A stretch of DNA of 64,000 nucleotides from Actinomycetota bacterium (GTDB lineage Bacteria; Actinomycetota; Thermoleophilia; Solirubrobacterales; 70-9): positions 1 to 64,000 of the forward strand of contig JAFDWB010000092.1 in assembly GCA_018268675.1 (NCBI GenBank), written 5' to 3'. Shown here piece after piece: positions 42,755-50,149 of this stretch; the stretch's first letter is position 1; each line of letters begins with the position of its first letter. A program made the position numbers and the translations under genes. The notes under the pieces are model-generated. The model ran no database searches. It was not told the DNA's origin and saw only the letters and a list, made by a program, of their open reading frames with translations.

Positions 42755-42778
42755 GACCGCCCGCGAGGCGGTCTTTTT
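42755..42778 (+). terminator. Rho-independent terminator after tRNA-Glu
   Basis: GACCGCC-CGCGA-GGCGGTC followed by TTTTT. It is a clean hairpin plus T-run, the clearest intrinsic terminator in the window. Confidence 0.85.
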
Positions 42779-42821
42779 CGTTCTCGGGTCAAGGCTCAGG
42801 TCAAGGAAACGCAGTCGCGAT

Positions 42822-42840
42822 GCAGTCGGGTCAAGACTGC
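42822..42840. promoter_or_regulatory. Operator-like inverted repeat before hicA
   Basis: GCAGTC-GGGTCAA-GACTGC ends eight bases before the hicA ATG. A related GCAGTCGCGAT half lies just upstream. HicB proteins commonly bind such sites for autoregulation. Confidence 0.4.
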
Positions 42841-42847
42841 GGGCCCA

Positions 42848-43084
42848 ATGAATCCTTTCCCCTCGATGAAGGCGAGGCGCCTCCTCGCGGTGCTGGAAAG
42901 GCAGCCGTTGGGCTATGAGGTGGTGCGCCAATCCGGCTCTCATCGGCGGATGCAGTCGCCGGACCACCCGCCGCTTATCTTCGCCTTCCACAACGGCGCC
43001 ACGATCCCCGCCGGCCTGGTCCGCAAGATCCTCTCATCAAGGACGTTGGACTTGATGAGGGGGGAGCCCCGGAAGCTACTCTGA
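42848..43084 (+). CDS. hicA: HicA-type mRNA interferase toxin
   Basis: 78 aa. The dsRNA-binding-like fold of HicA is recognisable: KARRLLAVLERQPLGYEVVRQSGSHRRMQSP, containing the catalytic-His signature GSH, and HNGATIPAGLVRKIL. It would cleave mRNA unless bound by HicB. It lies just downstream of tRNA-Glu and is followed after 13 bases by hicB. The usual toxin-first order is kept. Confidence 0.88.
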   Translation: MNPFPSMKARRLLAVLERQPLGYEVVRQSGSHRRMQSPDHPPLIFAFHNGATIPAGLVRKILSSRTLDLMRGEPRKLL

Positions 43085-43097
43085 CGTGGAGGATCAA

Positions 43098-43298
43098 ATG
43101 GAAACTGTGCGCGTTATCTATCACCACGAAACCGATGGCTGGTGGGCCGAGTCGCCTGATGTCGAGGGTTGGTCGGCCGCTGGTAACAGCTACCAAGAGG
43201 TTGCCAAACTGGCCGAGGAGGGCATTCGCTTTGCCCTTGAGCGCGACGACGTCGCCTTGGAGAACGTCGTCCCCGTAGGCGACTCCGTCGCCGCCTAG
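43098..43298 (+). CDS. hicB: HicB-type antitoxin
   Basis: 66 aa from the ATG with TGGAGG five bases upstream. METVRVIYHHETDGWWAESPDVEGWSAAGNSYQEVAKLAEEGIRFAL is the HicB partial RNase H-like fold. There is no C-terminal DNA-binding domain, so autoregulation through the upstream inverted repeat would need the toxin complex or another factor. Confidence 0.88.
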   Translation: METVRVIYHHETDGWWAESPDVEGWSAAGNSYQEVAKLAEEGIRFALERDDVALENVVPVGDSVAA

Positions 43299-43604
43299 TC
43301 TCACGACGCTCAATGGTGGAGCTGGCGCCGCCGGGACTCAAGGAACCGGTCATCGGAGCGTGCAGTGGGGGAAGCGGCCGGATCCTCGCTCGGGGAGCGG
43401 ATCTGGAACTGACCTCCCTGAGGGTGACAGGCCGAGGGTTGTCCTGGTCCAACGGCGGAACTCTCGAATCGGCCGGTCTTTGATTGCGTCTGCCGGCCGC
43501 GTCTCGCCGAGCCGGCAGGTCAGGCAATTCGCAGGCCCCTCGAACCCGGTCATGGGCGATCAGTCCGTCGAAGCTGTGCGCGAGGTGCCGAGTAGAGGCT
43601 GCCT
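43299..43604. other. Gap after hicAB, no supported gene
   Basis: 306 bases. Open frames exist on both strands, but none has a recognisable family, a start signal or consistent codon use. One hairpin, CTGCCGG...CCGGCAG near 43490-43515, is visible. The stretch could be degraded sequence from the event that brought hicAB. Confidence 0.5.
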
Positions 43605-44159
43605 TCAGGTGTCGAAGATCTCGTTGACGTGTCCGGCGGCGACACCGTGGACGCCGTCGATCTCGCCGAGGTCGGCGGCGAGGGCGGCGACGGAGCCGCC
43701 GCCGTGCACCTCGAGGGAGACGGTGACCTCTCGCTCGAGGCGGTCCCCACGCTCGACGCGGACGTCGGCGACCTTGAAGTCGAGCGGGGTGCAGGCCTGG
43801 AGGATCCTCCTCAGGATGCCGCGGCCGCCCTCGTGGACGACCCGCACCGCCGACGGGGCGTAGGGAGGCCGGCAGACGACGGGCGAGCGGCGCGAGAATG
43901 TAGACGGTGACGAAGTAGGCGAGCGTGGCGGCGATCGCCAGGGCCGGTAGCGAGGCGCCGGGGCGGCGCCGGCCGTGGCGGTCAGGCCGCGTACGGAGTC
44001 ACGGCGGACGAGGATCAGGCCGGCGCCGATGAATCCGATCCCGGAGACGATCCGGGCGGCCACCCGCGACGGATCGAGCACCACTTCCTGGGGCATCAAG
44101 ACGTCGATGCCGATCACGATCGTGTTCGGGGAGACGGAGCCCGCCGCCTCCCCGGCCAA
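43605..44159 (-). pseudogene. Decayed MgtC/SapB-family membrane protein gene
   Basis: The frame contains LDPSRVAARIVSGIGFIGAGLILVRRDSVRGLTAT, the core MgtC signature. The following membrane helices are missing or shifted: a hydrophobic segment (LPALAIAATLAYFVTVYILAPLARRLP) is found in another frame near 43880-43960. The C-terminal ACT-like domain (VRVERGDRLEREVTVSLEVHGGGSV) returns to the first frame. The N-terminal helices before VSPNTIVIGIDV are also absent. A deletion with two frame changes explains this. Confidence 0.75.
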
Positions 44160-44260
44160 CGATGACGGCCGACGGCAGGGCGAATCTGCGAACTGCCCGT
44201 GCCACTCGCGATCGGTACCCGCCTCCTCGGCGCAAAACTGTCGTCAGGGGGAGCGATGAG

Positions 44261-44268
44261 CGGGTACC
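44261..44268 (+). promoter_or_regulatory. GGGTACCC site before the zinc-ribbon gene
   Basis: The palindrome lies 34 bases before the start codon at 44303. GGGTA is the -10 core of SigB/SigF-type stress promoters in actinobacteria. The -35 match (expected GTTT-like) is poor. Confidence 0.4.
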
Positions 44269-44302
44269 CCTGTCAGTCCTCGATGGTGGAAGAGGGGAAG
44301 CG

Positions 44303-44521
44303 ATGCGACAGCTGGTCGGGTGCCGGCGCTGCGGGCACGTGGAGATGGCGACGGCGAAAGCCGAGGTCGGCGAGACGGTCGGCGCCTGCCCGCGCTGCGG
44401 TGGGCCGCTGCGGGCGGTCGGGCTGCTCGGCGCCCGGCTCCTCGCCCAGGTGCGGCGCTACCCCTCCGACGCGATCGAGCCGGGTGGGGCCAGGAACGAC
44501 CGACGGACCCACGAGAGGTAG
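44303..44521 (+). CDS. Small zinc-ribbon protein
   Basis: 72 aa from the ATG preceded by AGAGGGGAAGCG. Two knuckles, CRRCGH and CPRCGG, are spaced as in a rubredoxin-like or zinc-ribbon fold. The basic C-terminal tail contains RYPSDAIEPGGARNDRR. No signal peptide. Function unknown; presumably stress-related from its promoter and neighbours. Confidence 0.65.
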   Translation: MRQLVGCRRCGHVEMATAKAEVGETVGACPRCGGPLRAVGLLGARLLAQVRRYPSDAIEPGGARNDRRTHER

Positions 44522-44563
44522 GGCCGCACGGTCGAAGCCTTTCCAGCCCGCTTCAGGCTCGTT

Positions 44564-45082
44564 CTACCTCACGTCACGCACCGCCTCAAGGTGCGCTTCG
44601 TACATTTCGAGGTTCATCGCGGCGGCGGCGACGGCGGTCGGGTCGGAGCCCTGCGCGATCTCCGCCTCCGCTGCCTTGATCGCTTCCAGATGCCCTTCGA
44701 TCTCGCCTTCGGTATAGGCCTTGTCGAAGGCCGCGCCTTTGGCTTCCCCGAGTCTCTGCAGCGCGCTTTTCATCGCCGGGGCCGGGTCGGTCGGCACCGT
44801 GGCGCCGATTTCCTTCGCCACGGTACGGTCTTCGGCGAAGGCGACGGCGTGTTCGCGGGCGAGCATCGCGCCGAGCTGGGCCACCTGCGGGTTGCCCGCC
44901 TGCTTGGCGGCGAGCTCGCCGGATTTGATCTCGAAGAGGTCGATCCGCAGCGCTTGCTGGATCCAGTCCTGGTCGATCTCGGTCGGCTGCGCCCCCGGAT
45001 AGGGCTCGGCGCCGGCGGCGGCCGGGATCGAGAGGCCCGCTATGGCTGCGAGGGCCATGACGAGCATGATCGCCTTCTTCAT
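44564..45082 (-). CDS. Exported DUF4142 protein
   Basis: 172 aa from the ATG preceded by AAAGGAGGAACC, an excellent ribosome site. The signal peptide is MKKAIMLVMALAAIAGLSIPAAAGAE. The mature four-helix DUF4142 domain has QDWIQQALRIDLFEIKSGELAAKQAGNPQVAQLGAMLAREHAVAFAED. Such ferritin-like exported proteins are common in stress regions and their function is not known. A GGGTACCC site lies 32 bases upstream. It is divergent from the gene at 45197. Confidence 0.88.
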   Translation of the reverse strand: MKKAIMLVMALAAIAGLSIPAAAGAEPYPGAQPTEIDQDWIQQALRIDLFEIKSGELAAKQAGNPQVAQLGAMLAREHAVAFAEDRTVAKEIGATVPTDPAPAMKSALQRLGEAKGAAFDKAYTEGEIEGHLEAIKAAEAEIAQGSDPTAVAAAAMNLEMYEAHLEAVRDVR

Positions 45083-45113
45083 GGTTCCTCCTTTGCTCGT
45101 GGGCGAACCCAAC

Positions 45114-45121
45114 GGGTACCC
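45114..45121 (-). promoter_or_regulatory. GGGTACCC site before the DUF4142 gene
   Basis: Located 31 bases upstream of the DUF4142 start on the minus strand, paired with a second copy at 45162 that faces the divergent gene. Confidence 0.4.
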
Positions 45122-45161
45122 GCTGCCGCCGATCCGATTCACGCTTCGGCGGCGCCTCATC

Positions 45162-45169
45162 GGGTACCC
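45162..45169 (+). promoter_or_regulatory. GGGTACCC site before the gene at 45197
   Basis: GCTT-N15-GGGTAC, close to the GTTT-N15-GGGTA pattern of SigB/SigF promoters, ends 28 bases before the start codon. Confidence 0.45.
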
Positions 45170-45196
45170 ATCTGGCGAGCACGAAAGGAGGCTCCG

Positions 45197-45535
45197 ATGC
45201 CACCACGCGGTGTAAAAAAAGGCAGCAAACGCGACCGACAGTACGAGGAGATCGTCGAAAGCGAGAAGAAGGAGGGGCGCTCGACCAAACGCGCCAAAGA
45301 GATCGCGGCGCGCACGGTGAACAAGGAAAGAGCCCGCGCGGGCGAATCGCGGACGCGGTCCAGCGGCTCGACCAGCGGTCGCTCGGCATCGAGTCGTGGC
45401 GGCAGACAGTCCGGCAAAGGACCCGCCGGGCGGACCAAGCAGCAGCTCTACAACGACGCCAGACGACTCGGGATCGAAGGGCGGTCGAGCATGGACAAGG
45501 AAGAACTCCAGCACGCTGTCGCCGGCGCGAGCTGA
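45197..45535 (+). CDS. Small basic protein with Rho-N-like C-terminus
   Basis: 112 aa from the ATG after AAAGGAGG. The N-terminal half is highly charged (MPPRGVKKGSKRDRQYEEIVESEKKEGRSTKRAKEIAARTVNKERA), the motif of proteins often labelled plasmid stabilisation. The middle is Ser/Gly/Arg rich. The end, TKQQLYNDARRLGIEGRSSMDKEELQHAV, is a SAP/Rho-N-like helix-extension-helix that may bind nucleic acid. Stress-related from promoter and neighbours; the function is inferred only. Confidence 0.75.
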   Translation: MPPRGVKKGSKRDRQYEEIVESEKKEGRSTKRAKEIAARTVNKERARAGESRTRSSGSTSGRSASSRGGRQSGKGPAGRTKQQLYNDARRLGIEGRSSMDKEELQHAVAGAS

Positions 45536-45543
45536 GTCCTCGG

Positions 45544-45666
45544 GTCCCCGGATTGGGCTTCGTCGAGGACCTGCCGCAGGCGAAGATCGCCGAGCGGATC
45601 GGTTGCTCGCCGATGCATGTCTCGTGGCTGCTGCGCGCGACCCTCGAGCGATTGGCCACCGAACAG
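45544..45666 (+). pseudogene. Remnant of a SigB/SigF-type sigma factor, region 4
   Basis: The frame reads GFVEDLPQAKIAERIGCSPMHVSWLLRATLERLA, matching the region 4 helix-turn-helix of general-stress sigma factors (FEDLTQSEIAERIGVSQMHVSRLL in the family). No regions 2 or 3 exist upstream, where another gene ends at 45535. It is a 35-residue orphan fragment and must be non-functional. Confidence 0.7.
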
Positions 45667-45671
45667 GAGGA

Positions 45672-45889
45672 TGAAGCCGACGGCGCCGACGAGGAAGACG
45701 GCGATCGCGATCAGCGGCAATACGAAGAAGGCGACCGCCACGGCAAACAGAAGGATGAAGGCCGCGCCCGCGAGGCGAGCGGTCTCCTGGGCGCGCCGGA
45801 AAGAACCGGGCGAGGTCCGGATCGCCCGCCCGGTCGGCGTCTTCGAGCCTCGGCACGTTGCCCAGGCGCTGCTCAAGCGGGGTACCCAC
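45672..45889 (-). pseudogene. Frameshifted small membrane protein
   Basis: The N-terminal part VGTPLEQRLGNVPRLEDADRAGDPDLARFF is in one frame. A 35-residue hydrophobic hairpin (GAAFILLFAVAVAFFVLPLIAIAVFLVGAVGFILLFGG) with lead-in RRAQETARLA is in the next. Joining them near 45798 with a one-base change restores a single small membrane protein. The 3' end runs into the sigma-factor fragment. A GGGTACCC site (45880-45887) lies at its 5' end. Confidence 0.55.
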
Positions 45890-45934
45890 GAAGATGCGGT
45901 CGAACCCGTCGCGGCAAGCTCGACGAGGGCGGTC

Positions 45935-46165
45935 TCAGTAGGTCGGGGGTCGCGGATCCCCCGGATCGCGGTATTCGCGCACCCGGGCCGAGCGCGAGCT
46001 CATCCGCTGTTGGACGAACCCGAGGATCAGCCCGGCGATCCCCGCGACCATCAGGATCACGCCGACCACATGCAGGTTCACGTGGTCGACTTGGAGGTTG
46101 GTCGCGAACTTGAGGATGGCCCCGACCACGATCAGCATTATCGACGCGCCGATGGTCACGGCCAT
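45935..46165 (-). CDS. Small two-helix membrane protein (DUF6458-like)
   Basis: 76 aa from the ATG at 46165 (MAVTIGASIMLIVVGAILKFATNL...). It has two membrane helices joined by QVDHVNLHVVGVILMVAGIAG and a charged tail (QQRMSSRSARVREYRDP). The upstream extension to 46246 lacks family sequence. Function unknown; such proteins are common in actinobacteria. Confidence 0.75.
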   Translation of the reverse strand: MAVTIGASIMLIVVGAILKFATNLQVDHVNLHVVGVILMVAGIAGLILGFVQQRMSSRSARVREYRDPGDPRPPTY

Positions 46166-46231
46166 GGGTATCCGCCAGGGGGCGTTCGAAACCTCGATCG
46201 TCGGCGCGGCGGTGCCACACTCACGCAGAAG

Positions 46232-46609
46232 ATGGAAACCGAACAAGGCGAGCCGCGGTCGCTGCCGGCGATCACCGACATCTCACGCGAGATCGTCCAG
46301 ATTCACGCGACGTACTATGGGCGCGGCCCGACCAGGGCGAAGACGGTCTGGCGCGAGGACATCGTCGTCTGCGTCCTCGAGGACATCTTCACCAAGCCCG
46401 AGCAGGTCCTCGTCGATGCCGGTCGGTTCGGGCAGGTGCGGGCGAACCGCCAGCTCTTCCAGGACACGGTCGAGCCGCTCCTGCGCCAGGTGGTCGAGCG
46501 GGCGACCGGGGCGACCGTGCGCTCCTGCCTCAGTCAGGTGGGCGCCGACGGCTCGGCGACCGAGGTGTTCGTGCTCGACCGCCCGCCCCCTCCGCCCGCG
46601 GTTCTCTAG
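46232..46609 (+). CDS. DUF2294 (MpsC-like) domain protein
   Basis: 125 aa. TDISREIVQIHATYYGRGPTRAKTVWREDIVVCVLEDIFTKPEQVLVDAGRFGQVRANRQLFQDTVEPLLRQVVERATG matches DUF2294, a small soluble domain seen in Bacillus and actinobacteria and linked to bicarbonate transport as MpsC. No partner MpsAB is present here. It overlaps the convergent SRPBCC gene by four bases. Confidence 0.75.
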   Translation: METEQGEPRSLPAITDISREIVQIHATYYGRGPTRAKTVWREDIVVCVLEDIFTKPEQVLVDAGRFGQVRANRQLFQDTVEPLLRQVVERATGATVRSCLSQVGADGSATEVFVLDRPPPPPAVL

Positions 46610-47217
46610 CCCCTCTTGGCGGCAAGCCGCTCGGCGCGCTGCTTGATGCCGCGCAACATCTTCTGCTCCATCACCAACGAGCCGGGCTCCATCGGCAGCA
46701 TGCCGACGCGGGAGCGGAGCGTCGGCAGGCGGAACCGGTTGCGGCTGATCAGCCTCGTCTTGGCGTCCCGCTCGTCGAGCACGAAGCTCCAGACCCAGCT
46801 GCCGTCCTCCGAGCGCCAGCAGAGCGCCCGCTCGGGCTCGACCCGCTCCAGGCGCATGCGGTTCGGCCCGAGCCCGATCGTGTCGCCGACCTGGGGGTGT
46901 TGGAACTCGGGGAGGACGTGGTCGACGCTGTGCATGTCGAGGTGGAGCAGGTTCTCGATCCAGTCGTAGGTATACGCGCCCCCGCGCGGCGAGGGACCCA
47001 TCTGGGCCAGCCACGGCCAGACATCGGCGGCGGGGGCGTCGATCTCGATCGCCCGGGTCGAGACGCCGTCGGCGGCCTCGAGCAGCTCGTCCCCCGGGAG
47101 TCGCGACGCCGCCTCGCCTTCGGTGGCTCCCCAGGTGAGGATGCGGCGGCGCAACACCGTCGGGTAGAGCAGCCCGGCGAGGCCCACCAGGGCCAAGACG
47201 GTGAGACGCGACTTCAT
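46606..47217 (-). CDS. SRPBCC-like protein with N-terminal membrane anchor
   Basis: 203 aa. An N-terminal hydrophobic segment (VLALVGLAGLLYP) precedes a START/Bet v1-like domain: STRAIEIDAPAADVWPWLAQMG, GAYTYDWIENLL, then LERVEPERALCWRSEDGSWVWSFVLDERDAKTRLISRNRFRL. Domains of this kind form a cavity for hydrophobic ligands. The ligand is unknown. TAGACT lies six bases before the ATG, the leaderless arrangement. Confidence 0.8.
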   Translation of the reverse strand: MKSRLTVLALVGLAGLLYPTVLRRRILTWGATEGEAASRLPGDELLEAADGVSTRAIEIDAPAADVWPWLAQMGPSPRGGAYTYDWIENLLHLDMHSVDHVLPEFQHPQVGDTIGLGPNRMRLERVEPERALCWRSEDGSWVWSFVLDERDAKTRLISRNRFRLPTLRSRVGMLPMEPGSLVMEQKMLRGIKQRAERLAAKRG

Positions 47218-47223
47218 CGGGCG

Positions 47224-47229
47224 AGTCTA
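47224..47229 (-). promoter_or_regulatory. -10 hexamer of a probable leaderless promoter (SRPBCC gene)
   Basis: TAGACT on the minus strand, six bases before the ATG at 47217, with the sequence CGCCCG between. Confidence 0.55.
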
Positions 47230-47286
47230 AGGACCTATCTCGGTCCTGAGTCCGCATCCTTCGGCGGCCGTGGTGGAGGCTCTTCG

Positions 47287-47676
47287 CTAGTAGGCGGTCC
47301 AGACCTTCCAGGCGCCGTGGCGGAACTTGATCACGTAGGCGTGGAGGTTGCAGGCGGAGCAGGTCTGGCCGAGCGGGTGGACGACGACGTAGATCGAGTC
47401 GCGGAGGACCGCGGCGCCGCAGGATCGCCTCACCGGTCCGGCGTAGGTCGACCCCGGGCCGCGCGTGACTTCGAGGACCCGACCCGGGGACCCGAGCGCG
47501 GCCTTGGCGGTCGGGATCGCGCCGCGCGGGTTGACGGGACGTTCGAGGGCCGAGACAGAGGGGCAGGTGGTGGCGGCCGACGCCGGGCGCCCGAGCGGGA
47601 AGGAGAGGAAGAAGGCGACGAGGGCGAAGGCGACCCCGATCGCGGTGAGGCAGCCCCTGGTCGCCCGGGCGGTCAC
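47287..47676 (-). CDS. Exported small protein at the end of the tungstate operon
   Basis: 129 aa with signal peptide (LTAIGVAFALVAFFLSFPLGRPASAA). The mature part has paired cysteines (TCPSV, RRSCGAAV, QTCSACNLHAYVIKF) that could form disulfides. No family recognised. It lies 10 bases after the HTH-TOBE gene on the same strand and may be co-transcribed. Confidence 0.65.
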   Translation of the reverse strand: MTARATRGCLTAIGVAFALVAFFLSFPLGRPASAATTCPSVSALERPVNPRGAIPTAKAALGSPGRVLEVTRGPGSTYAGPVRRSCGAAVLRDSIYVVVHPLGQTCSACNLHAYVIKFRHGAWKVWTAY

Positions 47677-47686
47677 GGCGTCGTCC

Positions 47687-48085
47687 TCAGGTCTCGGGCG
47701 GCGTCGAGACCATCACCGAGGTCGCCTTCACCATCGCCACGGCCGGCATCCCCGGCGCCAGGCCGAGCTCCTCGACCGAGTCGCGGGTGATCGCCGCGGT
47801 GACCAGGTGCGGCCCGGCCTCGATCTCCACCAGCGCCATCACGCCGTCGACCTCGACCGAGCGGATCACGCCGGGGAAGCGGTTGCGGGCCGAGGTCGAG
47901 TCGTCGGTGCCGTGACGGCGGGGGCGCTTGGAGAGGCGCGTCACCTCGGCCTGGGGGACGCGCCTGCGGTTGGCGGAGTCGCGGGTCGTGCGGATCTTCC
48001 CGGCGCGCGCCCAGCGCCGCACGGTGTCGACGCTGACGTCGAGGGCCCGCGCCGCTTCGCCGAGGGTCAGGTCCGCTGCGGCCAT
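47687..48085 (-). CDS. HTH-TOBE molybdate/tungstate-responsive regulator
   Basis: 132 aa. The N-terminal MerR/excisionase-like helix-turn-helix is LTLGEAARALDVSVDTVRRWARAGKIRTTRDSANRRRVPQAEV. The C-terminal Mop/TOBE domain is RNRFPGVIRSVEVDGVMALVEIEAGPHLVTAAITRDSVEELGLAPGMPAVAMVKATSVMV, which binds oxyanions in ModE and ModC. It probably senses molybdate or tungstate and controls the adjacent transporter. It has its own leaderless -10 (TAGGCT). Confidence 0.9.
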   Translation of the reverse strand: MAAADLTLGEAARALDVSVDTVRRWARAGKIRTTRDSANRRRVPQAEVTRLSKRPRRHGTDDSTSARNRFPGVIRSVEVDGVMALVEIEAGPHLVTAAITRDSVEELGLAPGMPAVAMVKATSVMVSTPPET

Positions 48086-48091
48086 GCGCGC

Positions 48092-48097
48092 AGCCTA
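48092..48097 (-). promoter_or_regulatory. -10 hexamer of a probable leaderless promoter (HTH-TOBE gene)
   Basis: TAGGCT on the minus strand, six bases before the ATG at 48085. It overlaps the end of the ATPase gene. Confidence 0.5.
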
Positions 48098-49057
48098 CTC
48101 CGGCGGCGCCCCCCGGTGGGCGGGAAAGTGGACCCCGCCGGTGGCCCGGACCCGCACCGCCGTGCCGACCTCTGGCCCCGGCAGGGCTGCGAGACAGGCA
48201 AGCGTGCCGGCGTCGAGCTCGAGCTCCAGCCGCACCCCTTCCTCGACCAGGATCCGGCGCCCCACCCGCGCGGCGAGCGGCCCGGCCGGGTCGAGCGCCA
48301 CCTGTCCGGGACGCAGCATGAGCGTCCCGTCGGGCCCGGCGAGCTCCCCCTCGAAGCCGAGGAAGCGGGCGACCTCCCGGCTCGGCGGGCGCTCCAGCAC
48401 CTCGGCCGGCGGCCCGGTGGCGGCGACCCGGCCGTCGAGCAGGACGAGGACCCGGTCGGCCAGCGCCCAGGCCTCGGCGCGGTCGTGGAGGACGATGCAG
48501 GTGGCGCGGCGCGGATCGCGGAGGACGTCGGCGACGGCGTAAAGGAGCTCCGAGCGCACGCTCGGGTCGAGCCCGGCGAAGGGCTCGTCGAGGAGCATCA
48601 CGTCGGGTTCGACCGCGAGCACCCGGGCGAGGTGGACGCGGCGCGCCTCGCCACCGGAGAGGGCGGTGGCGCGGCGCCCGGCGAGCGACCCGGCGCCCAG
48701 CGCGGTCAGCGCCCGCTCCGCCCTGCCGCGCCGCGCCGCCCGCGGCACCCCCCACCAGGCGAGGGCGAGCTCGACGTTGGCGCGCACCGAGCGCCGCGCC
48801 AGCGCCGCCGCCTGGCCCGCCGAGGCGAGCCGCCCGCGGCACTCGAGCTCCCCCGCGGCGGGCGCCAGGAGCCCGGCGAGGGCGGCGAGCAGGGTCGACT
48901 TGCCCGCCCCGTTGGGACCGAGGACGGCGGTCACCTCGCCGCGGCGGAGGTCGAGGTCGACGTCGCGCAGGACCTCGGTCCGGCCGCGCCGCACGGAGAG
49001 GCCGCGGGCACGGAGCACCGGCTCGGCATCGGGCGGGGCGCTCACGAGGCTCGCCAC
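48095..49057 (-). CDS. Tungstate/molybdate ABC transporter ATP-binding protein
   Basis: 320 aa. Walker A is GPNGAGKST, the signature is LSGGEARRVHLARV and Walker B is VMLLDEPFAGLDP. A C-terminal TOBE-like segment (about 240-310) follows (MLRPGQVALDPAGPLAARVGRRILVEEGVRLELELDAG), as in ModC and TupC. It overlaps the permease by 16 bases. Confidence 0.88.
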   Translation of the reverse strand: MASLVSAPPDAEPVLRARGLSVRRGRTEVLRDVDLDLRRGEVTAVLGPNGAGKSTLLAALAGLLAPAAGELECRGRLASAGQAAALARRSVRANVELALAWWGVPRAARRGRAERALTALGAGSLAGRRATALSGGEARRVHLARVLAVEPDVMLLDEPFAGLDPSVRSELLYAVADVLRDPRRATCIVLHDRAEAWALADRVLVLLDGRVAATGPPAEVLERPPSREVARFLGFEGELAGPDGTLMLRPGQVALDPAGPLAARVGRRILVEEGVRLELELDAGTLACLAALPGPEVGTAVRVRATGGVHFPAHRGAPPE

Positions 49058-49782
49058 CCGGGCAGCGGGAACCCGCCGCCGCGCTCGCGTCCCTCGCCCG
49101 CGTACTGGAAGACGGTGAGGGCGCCGCCGCAGATCGCCACCAGGCCGAGGAGCAGCACACCGAAGGCGATCGCGGTGCCGTATTCGCCCGCCGAGACCTC
49201 GGCCAGGACCGCGGTCGCGAGCGTCTGGGTGCGGCCGTGGATGTTGCCGCCGACCAGGACCACGGCGCCGACCTCCGAGAGGGCCGAGCCGAAGGCGGCG
49301 ATCGTCGCCCCGATCACCCCGACCCGCGCCTCGCGCAGCGCCAGCGCCGCCAGCTGGGGCCGCGAGGCGCCGAGCGCCCGCGCCTGGTCGAAGAGCGGCC
49401 GCGGCACCGCGGCGACCGCGGTCGCGGTGAAGGCGCCGACGATCGGGAAGGCGAGGAGGGCCTGGGCGAGGATCACCCCGTTCACGGTGTAGATCAGTTC
49501 GAGTCCGCCGAGCGGCGCGCCGCGGAAGAGGAAGAGGGCGACGATCAGCCCGACCACGACCGGCGGCAGGCCGAGGCCGGCGTTAAGCAGGCCGAGCGCG
49601 ACCCGCCTGCCGCGGAAGCGCCCCAGCCCGCAGGCGAGCCCCAGCGGCAGGCCGACGAGGAGGGCGAGGAAGGTGGCGCCGATCGCGATGTGGAGGGTGA
49701 CGCCGAGGACGCCGTAGACGTCCCCGTTGCCTTCGAAGAGCAGTTCGAAGGCCTGCTTTACCCCGTCCCAGATGAAGGTCAT
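49042..49782 (-). CDS. Tungstate-type ABC transporter permease (TupB-like)
   Basis: 246 aa with five or six membrane segments. TLHIAIGATFLALLVGLPLGLACGLGRFRGRR and NAGLGLPPVVVGLIVALFLFRGAPLGGLELIYTVNGVILAQALLAFPIVGAFT are typical of TupB, shorter than ModB. The coupling loop is DQARALGASRPQLAALALREARVGVIGATIAAFGSALSEVGAVVLVGGN. The matching TupA-like protein is encoded three genes upstream. Confidence 0.88.
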   Translation of the reverse strand: MTFIWDGVKQAFELLFEGNGDVYGVLGVTLHIAIGATFLALLVGLPLGLACGLGRFRGRRVALGLLNAGLGLPPVVVGLIVALFLFRGAPLGGLELIYTVNGVILAQALLAFPIVGAFTATAVAAVPRPLFDQARALGASRPQLAALALREARVGVIGATIAAFGSALSEVGAVVLVGGNIHGRTQTLATAVLAEVSAGEYGTAIAFGVLLLGLVAICGGALTVFQYAGEGRERGGGFPLPGWRAS

Positions 49783-49792
49783 CGCCGCGGCG

Positions 49793-50149
49793 TCACTTCC
49801 GCGGCGGCCGCACGATCACCACCCGGCCGTCGGCGAGCCGGTAGGCCTGGCCGATCTGGCGGCCGGTGCCGATCGCCTTTTGGTTGGTGAGGTGGACGGT
49901 CTTCACCTGGTCGCCCTTCTTCACGATCACCGTTTCCTTGCCCCCGCTGTGCTTGGTGACGGTGATGTTTTCGGAGGTGAGGAGGGAGGAGAGTTTGAGC
50001 GAGGCGAGCGCCGCCAGCAGGAAGGCGACGGCGAGGACGATGCCGAGGTCGAAGAGGTTGACGAGGCCGTCGAGCGGGTCTCCGGCGCGGTCGCCGCGGC
50101 GGCGGGCGTGGGGGGTGACGAAGGTGCGGCGGGGGCGGGGGGCGGTCAC
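49793..50149 (-). CDS. DUF2149 membrane protein
   Basis: 118 aa from the GTG overlapping the TolQ/ExbB stop. A short basic cytoplasmic N-terminus (RPRRTFVTPHARRRGDRAGDPLDGLVNLFDLGIVLAVAFLLAALASL) leads into one membrane helix, then an exported domain (ITVTKHSGGKETVIVKKGDQVKTVHLTNQ...). The layout is that of ExbD/TolR: one helix with an acidic residue (D of NLFDLGIVLA) plus a periplasm-side domain. DUF2149 proteins commonly accompany MotA/TolQ/ExbB proteins. Proposed partner of the channel at 50146. Confidence 0.8.
   Translation of the reverse strand: MTAPRPRRTFVTPHARRRGDRAGDPLDGLVNLFDLGIVLAVAFLLAALASLKLSSLLTSENITVTKHSGGKETVIVKKGDQVKTVHLTNQKAIGTGRQIGQAYRLADGRVVIVRPPRK

Noticed and set aside
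43350-43863. Open frames on both strands in the gap after hicB
   Set aside because: No start signals or family sequence, and they overlap the MgtC remnant on the other strand.
42662-44159. Prophage or integrative element at tRNA-Glu
   Set aside because: No integrase, no duplicated tRNA 3' end and no phage genes; only hicAB and decayed sequence.
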